Position numbers and translations under genes: made by a program
Notes under the pieces: model-generated
Told to the model about the DNA's origin: nothing
Databases searched by the model: none
The model's input: only the letters and a program-made list of their open reading frames with translations
In this document: piece after piece, positions 56,389-64,000 of the stretch
Layout of the letters: the number at the start of each line of letters is the position of its first letter
How positions within the stretch are numbered: the first letter of the stretch is position 1
Source of the DNA: Anaspis maculata
Lineage: Eukaryota; Arthropoda; Insecta; Coleoptera; Scraptiidae
Length of the DNA stretch: 64,000 nt
Reading direction: 5' to 3'
NCBI GenBank assembly: GCA_949128115.1
Contig: OX421968.1
Span: 52,841,423-52,905,422, forward strand

Positions 56389-57295
56389 TATTAGATAAGC
56401 ACATTGAGTCATAAATTTCAGATTGTGCGTGTAAGAAATTCTTGCATGTTTTGTTGCGTGTTTTCATGCAGGTTTTGACATCACACGAGGCAGGAAACTG
56501 TGTGCTGGTTTTTTGACGAACGCTGTTGAACTGATAATAATTGACGTCATCTTCTGGTTTGGTAGGAGCTCAACTTGCTTATTAGATTATTGATGAACCC
56601 TCAGGAGTCCAGTCCCAGATGTGAGTCTCTCTTAAAACTCTTCTTGGTCCTTGGACTCCTTGGCATGTCCTTGGTATGCAGTCGCGTAGTTTTCCGCTAG
56701 TTGTGGTCGTTTAATTCGAGCACCGTAAATCGTACTGTTTTTAAGGGGTCTGAGGCCCTATTTGGTCCCTGGGGGTCTTTGAATGTGTTTTTTTTTTGTT
56801 TATTACAAACACCAGTGCCGTTTTGTGACGTATAGCGCCCTGTGTGGCCCTATATTTACCTGTCTAGGAATGCTCCGTTTTAGAGATACAGGCTGTGCAA
56901 CTCTCTCATATCTACGCCACTGAAGATTTTTGATTTTTGAGCAAAAGGGTTGTCACCATTTCGAAAGCATTCGTTCAATCAAATATAGTTATTTTATGTC
57001 AAATTTGAATTCAGTATCTATAGCGACGTAGAAGTATGATATTAGCCGTCTTTGGTCGCGTGTAACTTATTGAGAATATACTGCTTTTATCCATACCTAT
57101 TGAATAATGCACGCATTATCACGCGCATACATGCCTGCGTTTTTCAATAAGACTGGATAAAGCATAGTATTCCACTCGCGGGTAATGTCTATTACGCATT
57201 CGGATGCTTTACGACACTCGCCAAGGCTCGTGTCGGCAAACTGCATCCTCATGAGTAAGGAGCAATCATTACCCGCTTGTTGAATAATATACTAT
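56389..57295. other. no gene recognised
   Basis: Spacer between two related LTRs. Nothing in it resembles gag or pol, so the two are unlikely to bracket one provirus. Confidence 0.5.
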
Positions 57296-57822
57296 TGTTA
57301 CGAGCGGCGATCTCGTACATATTGGTAAACACTCGATGTTTCTGGATCTTTCCATCATTTGATCGCAGTGTAGAAGTCTGGAGCGATCTGGTGCATTCCA
57401 GAGCGTTCGTGTATGTGAAACTCAATGGAGACTCGAACGTTCGATCAAGGCACATCAGTCCATTTTGGCGGAGGCGCCGATTCCAGAACACATGGAAAGC
57501 CGCGGAAGGTGTGTGTGATTATTCAGGAATGGTCTAGAAACCGCATATGCCAGGCACTATGGAATTTGCTGGGAGTAGACAGAAGGCTCGAGAACGCTGC
57601 TCGGAGGCCTTATATAAGGCGTCAGCCGGCAGCTCGCGGCAGTATTGAATTAAAAGGCGAAGTGTTAACGCGAGCGAAACAAGCGAGGTACCTGCGATAT
57701 AATTCCAAGCGTGAATAATTGTTGGCGTTATTTATTGTAGACTAGTACGCAGAAATAAACAGTGTGTGTTTTAAATCGATCGTCTCAATTATATTCGAAC
57801 CCGTACGCGAAATATCGTAACA
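57296..57822 (+). mobile_element. solo LTR, Ty3/Gypsy-type, 527 bp
   Basis: Starts TGTTACGAGCGGCG and ends CGAAATATCGTAACA (TG...CA), with a 4-bp target duplication CTAT (57292-57295, 57823-57826). TATATAAGG (57611-57619) and AATAAA (57753-57758) mark promoter and polyadenylation signals within the LTR. No primer-binding site or coding region follows, hence a solo LTR. A fragment of the same family is at 13285-13438. Confidence 0.82.
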
Positions 57823-58795
57823 CTATTCTTCCTAATAGGTATGTATTTGCGATTTTGTCAGCTTGACTCATTATGCCACACTTCATACCCCGCACCGAAA
57901 CCGTTTTGGTTCCAAACTATGATGGATAATTGTATAAACCCTGCAGTGATGCGACATTCTATTATAGAAGTACCGAACACCTATAATATCGGGCTATTTG
58001 CCAATGAATAAAGGCTAAAATAGTGGCGAACGGCAGTGGAACATGCAGAAAAGAGATGCCATGATCACGACAACCAATATTATCCTTGAGCCGACATCAT
58101 ATGAATGCGTTATTTTGAAGGTCGCACCTCCGCATCTGAGTATTATAAGATTCATCCATTCGGTTGAAACTCTACACACAGAAAATGGCTTATTGGTAAA
58201 TAAACCCTAAAATATTTTGTACCCCCGTCGGTCCTCGGTATTGTTTGCGCGCTGGAGTTCACATGCCATTCTTTCAACATGCATGATGATGCCGATGCCG
58301 CAACTTACTGTTCACTTGGAATCAAACAAACCTCCGAGTGATTTGACTAAAAAAAATTGGAGCTGATAAAGTATTACCAAACTTCCTCTGTAAGTAGGTA
58401 AATACCCACGGCGATATTTCTTCTGCATGACTGCATAATACCAATACCTAATACCCAGTGAGTCTAATACCTGGTATCGATATAGGTATATACCTGTAGA
58501 ATGCAGGTTAAATGAACTTCCAAAGTTTCAAGTTATTTTATTGGAAATCCAACCTACCGCGACAGCCTGGGGTGTTTACTTACGCTTGATGAATATAAAA
58601 GCTATTTTAAAATTTTTCTCAAACTATGTGAAATATAAAGCAAAGGGTATTAAGGAAATGAGCTTTCAAATAAACTCAAGAGTTCTGTTGCTACTGCAAT
58701 AGCATAAAACTGTAGGTATACGCACAGAGCCACATCCCAAGCTCTTACTCAACTACGCAACATTGAATACGACACACCGAAAATTTTGCCCTTTT
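57823..58795. other. no gene recognised
   Basis: AT-rich, short frames only. Confidence 0.35.
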
Positions 58796-59994
58796 TTAGC
58801 GCACTTCTCCAAACGGGAAGGCGCTTTTGTCCTCGCTTTGTCCGTCCGTCCGTCCGTCCGTCCATCCGTCACAGCATCTAGTCCTAGACGAAAAGGTTTT
58901 TGCGAAAAAATTTTGCTCCATTGGGTAGCTCATGACCTTGTATCCCGAACCAAGAAAAATCTCGACGAAATAATAATAAACAATGACAATAATAACAATT
59001 TAGTGTGACGCGGCATCGCCGTTGAATGCTGCATTTCAGAAGCCGGCCTGATCTCGAAAGTTATCACATGCGAGGAAGTACCGGTCTTATCATTTTACAA
59101 TAATACATATGTGGAGTTATATTAAGAGGATGATTTGAACTTCATTTCAATGAAAATTTCACATCGGTGCGAGGTGCAGGTCAATAGTTATTAATTTTTG
59201 AAAATGACTCCGAAGCTACGGCTCGGCCGCAAATGATTTATTCGTTGCTTGCTGGTGCTTGATATCCTTTCCTCCGAACAAAACGAAAGTCAATACAGAA
59301 AATATTTCAACTCGAATGGGTAGCTCATAGCCATGGTACGCGAATCAAGAAAAATTTTGCCGAAATAATCATGAACAATTACAAAAAAAAACATTTTGGT
59401 GTAGGACGGCTTCGCCGATCAAGTGCTGGCATTCGCGGTAAGATGTAGAAAGTTGCGATATGCAGGCAACTACAATTTCTTAATGAAACACATCACTGCA
59501 TGTACGGCATTATATTGAGAGAACAATTTGAACTTTCTTTTGACAAAAACCCCACTTCGATCCGGCCGTCGGGTCAATTGTTATCAATTTTTGAGAACGA
59601 CCGCAAAGCCACGGCTCGGCGCATACACGACCCTACAAATTTAAAATCAGACGTGCCGAAATAGTAATTGACCATTTTGAAATAGCCAATACTAAGTACC
59701 TGAAGGATAATGGCACTCAAATTTCTTATTTTCAAGCCAAATTTCATGGTTGCGCCACCATCTTGGCCGCCATATGGAAATCTCTTATAAGTGGAAGGAT
59801 TTTCATGAAACTTGGAACTTATCCTTGTCTAGTACGATCATTCTGATTTTCAAGCCGAATTTCATGATTCTGTCGATATTTTGGCCGCCATATTGGAATT
59901 TTTGGCCCAAGACGGTAGAACCCTAATTACTTAATATCTTGCGTTCACTAATCCTTCAAAAAGGAAGTGCGCTACTGAGCCTCAATCGCTTGTT
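58796..59994 (-). mobile_element. Helentron-like element, copy F (divergent subfamily), 1.2 kb
   Basis: The 3' end at left is TTAGCGCACTTCTCCAAACG, with hairpin partner GGGAAGGCGCT, then CTTTGTCCGTCCGTCCGTCC (58840-58863). The 5' end at right is, in complement, AACAAGCGATTGAGG and CTCAGTAGCGCACTTCC, matching the AACAAGTGAG...CTCAGTAGCGCATTTTCT of copies A-E. The interior differs: two direct units about 396 bp apart (ATTGGGTAGCTCATGACC at about 58920, AATGGGTAGCTCATAGCC at about 59317) and two 118-bp-spaced units with TTGGCCGCCATAT (about 59765 and 59880). Confidence 0.65.
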
Positions 59995-60020
59995 CAAATT
60001 GGGATAACTCCTGATTGTTT

Positions 60021-61401
60021 TGAATGATTTGGAATCTGTTTGTGCCGTTGCTTAGCCCAATATTCTGATAATCCATAACTGTGAACAAGAAACTCAATGA
60101 AACTTGAGTAAAGTTTATACAGGGTGATATGTATAGCGATACAAAACGGCCAGGCGTTCATCATGCTCCCATTTGAAGAAATTTTCTTTTTTCTGGATTC
60201 CAACATTGAAGGCACAAAAGATAACTTCATACCTCGCCACGTTATCCGAATCATTCCCCAAGCTTCTTTATGTACAGGGTGGTATCAAAAAAAAAAAACA
60301 GTTTGTTGGTTTTTCGGTGACAGCATTCTTTATTCTTGACCGATTTCCAAAATCCAGGGCTCAAATTGAAGCTGGAACCTCAAGTAAAAATATCCCATAT
60401 TCAGAATCGACTGGAAATAAACATTGAAAATGTATGGTTCCCTCAATAGTGACCCGACGTTTCATCGGTCCCGGAATCTGGGTTGGGATAAGAATAAACT
60501 GATGATCGACCTTGCCCTTGAGCGAAGGATTCATTCTGAACATCTTCCGATGTTTACAGCTTGAATGAGACAAAAACTGTTGATAAAGGGACAATATCAC
60601 ACAAGTGCGTGTTTTCAAAGCAAAATAATCTTTCTTGTTCGTATGAAATCGCTTGTAACTAACGTTACGGATATTAGAACAATCAACATTAAAAAATTGT
60701 GTTTGTTGTAATTTCCGTAACGTTAGTTACAAAAGCTGCAGGTGAGCGATACATTCTCGTAACGTTAGTAACAGGCTATTTCATATGAGCAAGGAAGATT
60801 ATTTGACTTGATAACATTCAGTCGCACTTCTATTTCTTCATCTACAGTTCTTGTCTCATTCAAGCTCTAAATATCGGGAGATGTTCAGAAGTAATCAACC
60901 TTCGCTCAAGGCCAAGGTTGATTATAGGTTAATTCTCATTCCAAGCCAGATTCCGGGGCCAATGAAACGTCGGGTCACTCCTCTTGAGGGACCCATACAT
61001 TTTCAATGTTTGCCTCCAGTCCATTCTGATTATGGAATCTTCTTACTTGAGGTTTTAGCTTCAATTTAAACCCTGGATTTTGAAAATCGGTCAAGAATAA
61101 AAAATGATATCATCGAAAAACTAAAAAATTGTTGTTTTTTTTTCATACCACCCAGTAAATAAGGAGGCTAGGAGAATGAATCGAGTAACGTGGCGAGGTA
61201 TGAAGTTATCTTTTATGCGTCCAATGTTAGAATCCAGAAAAAAGACAATTTGTTCAAATGAAAGCATGTTGAGCGCCTGGCATTCACACCGCTATACATG
61301 TCACCCTGTATAAACTTCATTCAAGTTGCCATTCAGTTTCTCATCACAGTTATGGATTATTAGGACATTGAGCTGAGCAACGCACAGTGGTCCGAAATTC
61401 A
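60021..61401. mobile_element. 1.4-kb palindrome with internal CAGGGTG motifs
   Basis: The arms mirror around about 60705: CCATAACTGTGAACAAGAAA, TATACAGGGTGATATGTATA, GCCAGGCGTTCATCATGCT, TACAGGGTGGTATCA, ACCGATTTCCAAAATCC, ATGAAACGTCGGGTCACT and CTGTTGATAAAG-type blocks. CAGGGTG occurs twice per arm, about 154 bp apart. Open frames of 60-86 codons occur as mirror pairs (for example 60361-60618 minus and 60851-61069 plus) without a domain. Confidence 0.85.
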
Positions 61402-62111
61402 ATAAATGCGGCCAAAAATCAAATTCTACAAGTATTTTGCAGGACTTTCATATTTTGTGGGCACGTCGAGAATAGTGTAGGTAATAATCTTTCCTGGAAT
61501 ATGAGTAACTTTGTTCCAGGAACTCACCTGTTCTGGCCCTTAAAAGTTACTTATTTTTTCGGAGTCGAAGTTACCCTATTTTGCTCGCAAACTTCAAGGA
61601 ATGAGTGCCAGCTTAATAATTGTACTGCGGCTTTGCAACTTTTAGAAAATGATCTTAAACAAATTCTAAAATATTCAATATTTTATTATTTATACAGGGT
61701 GGCCCAACTAAATCAGAACAGAGGGGTTTTCGGCAGTGGCGCCGAACTCATAAAAAGTTACTATGGCGAAGAAAATTTTGGACCCCCCCCCTATTGTCAC
61801 GCTACGGTCGGGCCGGAGAGCTTAAGAGCCCCTTATGCAGTTAGCGCCGCAGGCAATTTTTTTTGGGAATAATAATAATAATATTAACAATAATAAGCAA
61901 AAAAAGGGGGAGTCGCTGATCAAATGAACTGAATAAACTGTTGACTGCCAATGTCGGTCTCTGAAAATGTTTAAAACTGAACGAAAAGCTTTATTATCAA
62001 AAATAATATTTGAAATTGCACAAAATTGGAAAGTGGTCGTATTCCTCACCGACATGCATTCAAGATCTCCAAACAACATGCAAATGTCACTCTAAAGTAA
62101 ATTGCGGGACA

Positions 62112-62235
62112 TACCGTATGATCAAAAACTTTTATCCTCTAGGCAGGCTGTGGCCTGGCCAAAATCAGCCTCGTTTGCCTGCCAATGACCAAACCACAGC
62201 CTGCCTCGAGGAGGGAAGTTTTTGATCATACGGTA
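62112..62235. mobile_element. short TA-flanked MITE with 40-bp-class inverted ends
   Basis: TA-CCGTATGATCAAAAACTT ... AAGTTTTTGATCATACGG-TA, with GGCAGGCTGTGG mirrored inside, around a loop near 62175. A further TGATCATAACGGTA at 62296-62309 is probably one end of a related element. Confidence 0.8.
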
Positions 62236-62313
62236 CTACCAACAATTGAAAAAGGCAAAAAAAGTCATAGCACTCCTATTGAGGTAAAATGGTTTTGATC
62301 ATAACGGTACCTA

Positions 62314-63575
62314 TACCTAGTAGTATATTGGAAATAGAAAAAAATAGGTGCTTTGCTGGAATTAATTCAAACAAAAACGATTTTTTCACCAATGCAAGCT
62401 TACAGTCCCTTCTTCAACATATCAAAAGTCCTCAGTACTGGAACTGCTACAAATCAGTATACAGGGTGAAAGTTTATTATTTTTCCCTACTTAATTTTTT
62501 TCTTGAAAAACGGATGACCGAAAATAACGGTTTTAGGCTAGTTTGATAGGCCATAGTCCTCCAATAAACATATAAAAAAAATACCACCCAGCAACTGCTG
62601 CGTATCAAGTTACAGGGTGAAATCTATTTTTCATCTTCAATTTTTTTTTTTATGGAACTGATCTAGATTGAAGCCGGTTCCAGTTCTTTTGCAAGCTTAT
62701 AATGTCATACTGAACATATAAAAAGGACACATCTCTTTATCTGCTGCTTTTCCATTTACAGGGTGAAAAGTCATTTTCACGTTTAAATTTTTTTCTTAGT
62801 GAAATTGGCTCACACAACAATTGCGACTGATTTTTCTGTAAACTTGAAGTTTCTAGTCAAACAAATCAAAATAATACATTTCTACTACAGCTACGTTTTT
62901 ATTTACAAATTTAAATGTTTGGTTGCGTTTCAAGATTTTTTTAATTTTTGATGCAATATACCCGAATATACCCAAACATTTAAATTCAATAATAAAAAAC
63001 TTAGCTGTAGCAGAAATGTATTATTTTGATATGTTTGGCTAGAAACTTCAAGTTTACAGAAAAATCAGTCGCAATTGTTGTGTGAGCCAATTTCACCAAG
63101 AAAAAAATTGAAACGTGAAATTGACTTTTCACCCTGTAAATTTAAAAGCAGCAGTTGCAGAGATGTATCCTTTTCATATGTTCATTATGACATTATAAGC
63201 TTGCAAAAGAACTGGAACCGGCTTCAATCTAGATCAGTTCCACCAAGAAAAAAAAATTAAAGATGAAAAATAGTTTTCACCCTGTAACTTGATACAGGGC
63301 AATGGCTGGGTGGTATATTTTTTATATGTTTATTGGAAGACTATGACCGATCAAACTAGCCTAAAACCGTTTTTTTTTCAGTCATCAGTTTTTCAAGAAA
63401 GGAAGGAAGTAAGGAAAAATGATAAATTTTCACCCTGTATACTAATTTTTAGCAGTCCCAGAGTTGAGGACTTTTGATATGTTGAAAAGGAAACTGAAAG
63501 CTAGCCATGGTAAAAAAATCGTTTTTGTTTGAATTAATTCCAGCAGATATTCTATTTCCAATATACTACTAGGTA
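62314..63575. mobile_element. 1.26-kb palindrome built of about 150-bp CAGGGTG units
   Basis: The ends TACCTAGTAGTATATTGG and complement are perfect; the centre is near 62945. The left arm has TACAGGGTGAAA at about 62461, 62611 and 62757; the right arm has its complement at about 63136, 63280 and 63432. Each unit continues with a T-rich run (TTTTTTTCTT), so each arm is itself a degenerate three-unit tandem repeat. Confidence 0.85.
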
Positions 63576-63639
63576 CATCGTAAATAACTGTCATTCAGAT
63601 TCAATATGCGTAATAATCCTAATATCCAATGATTTGCTG

Positions 63640-63745
63640 GGTAGATCTCTCTTCCTCTTCTTTTCCGCCCTTCTTCTTCTTTTTCTTTTCTTAATTTCCC
63701 CTTTTTCTTTTTTCCCCCCTCCAGACCCCCCCCCTCATTTTGAGG
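63640..63745 (+). repeat. CT-rich low-complexity tract
   Basis: Polypyrimidine run of CTTCTT/TTTTCC followed by CCCCCC. Open frames in it are compositional. Confidence 0.9.
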
Positions 63746-63817
63746 TATGGCGAGCGCCACAAAAAAAGGTCTATTCGGCGCCACTGGTTTTCGGGCATTT
63801 CACCTTATTTTTTTGAA

Positions 63818-64000
63818 AAAAGCTCGAACAGGTCGACTTTTATATTGAGGGGGACATCTGAAACATACATTGGCGGATTTTTATCTTTAATCCCCTCACC
63901 CCCACCCGCCCCAACTTCGAAGTTTCGATTAACACCACCCACTTTGCGATACATCAAATTGAAGAGAATCAAATTCTCTTTCTGGAAAAATATTTCTATA
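63818..64000 (+). repeat. partial copy of the 10661-11884 palindrome family, running out of the window
   Basis: Contains CAGGTCGACTTTTATATTG, GGGGGACATCTGAAACATAC, CCACTTTGCGATACATCAAA and TCTCTTTCTGGAAAAATA in the order of the left arm of 10661-11884. Confidence 0.7.

Larger units (their letters stand above)
61734..63786. mobile_element. hAT-type element, 2053 bp, containing two palindromes
   Basis: Perfect 8-bp duplication GTTTTCGG (61726-61733, 63787-63794) and terminal repeats CAGTGGCGCCGAA. The left subterminal block AGTTAGCGCCGCAGGCAATT (61840) resembles 49640. No transposase visible; the interior is filled mostly by later insertions (62112-62235 and 62314-63575). Confidence 0.88.

Noticed and set aside
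56040..57822. A provirus bounded by two LTRs
   Set aside because: The two LTRs differ greatly in length and sequence, the intervening 0.9 kb has no gag/pol, and the 57296 copy has its own target duplication.
61387..61872. 161-codon frame
   Set aside because: Crosses the boundary of the hAT-type element at 61734, so it cannot be one ancestral gene; no domain.
63569..63816. Lys/Glu- and Phe-rich frames
   Set aside because: Produced by the CT-rich low-complexity tract.

Overview
The window looks like intergenic, transposon-saturated DNA from an AT-rich arthropod genome, most likely an insect (inference from the mix of Jockey-type LINE, Tc1/mariner, hAT and Helentron-like repeats and many short tacctacc/taggtagg runs; species not determined). 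I found no intact host gene. Most apparent reading frames lie inside inverted repeats, tandem repeats or microsatellites. Genuine protein-coding signal is confined to mobile-element remnants, one possible single-stranded-DNA-virus-like fossil (about 16.5-17.0 kb) and one weak exon candidate (about 55.1 kb).

Layout. 1-750: frameshifted 3' end of a LINE. 947-1185 and 5511-5708: two copies of a 198-bp repeat that is part of a MITE-like element. 5709-8997: 5'-truncated, frameshifted LINE reverse transcriptase on the minus strand, split by a 1.8-kb hAT-type element with an 8-bp target duplication. 9328-9539: small hAT MITE. 9864-10376 and 10661-11884: palindromic elements. 13285-13438: LTR fragment. 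15512-15990: half of the 10.6-kb palindrome family. 17411-17735: another palindrome.

18.7-37.2 kb is dominated by five copies (A-E, about 2.0 kb each, two inverted) of one repeat. Each has a conserved 5' module, 6-8 tandem units of about 260 bp carrying GGGGGCGG patches, a (GGAC)n microsatellite and a 3' hairpin ending in CTAA. This is the architecture of Helentron-associated elements such as Drosophila DINE-1. Copies F (58.8-60.0 kb) and G (25.8 kb) share the end modules but have different interiors. Copy D carries two later insertions.

Long fold-back palindromes with CAGGGTG-type ends are inserted throughout. Comparison with empty sites in the same window proves TA target duplication for two of them, and one is nested inside another. 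37450-42799 is a full-length Jockey-clade LINE with a 10-bp target duplication and a TAATG ORF1/ORF2 junction. Its ORF2 stays open but lacks the whole RT catalytic core, and its ORF1 is split by a 2-kb palindrome. 50617-53736 is a Tc1-like element with roughly 470-bp inverted ends and a broken DD34E transposase. 56.0-57.8 kb holds two related solo LTRs. 61734-63786 is a hAT-type element with a perfect 8-bp target duplication that contains another long palindrome.

Nothing here works together as a pathway. The shared theme is nested insertion, plus an unusual density of 0.3-2 kb inverted repeats that, if transcribed, would form long hairpin RNAs.
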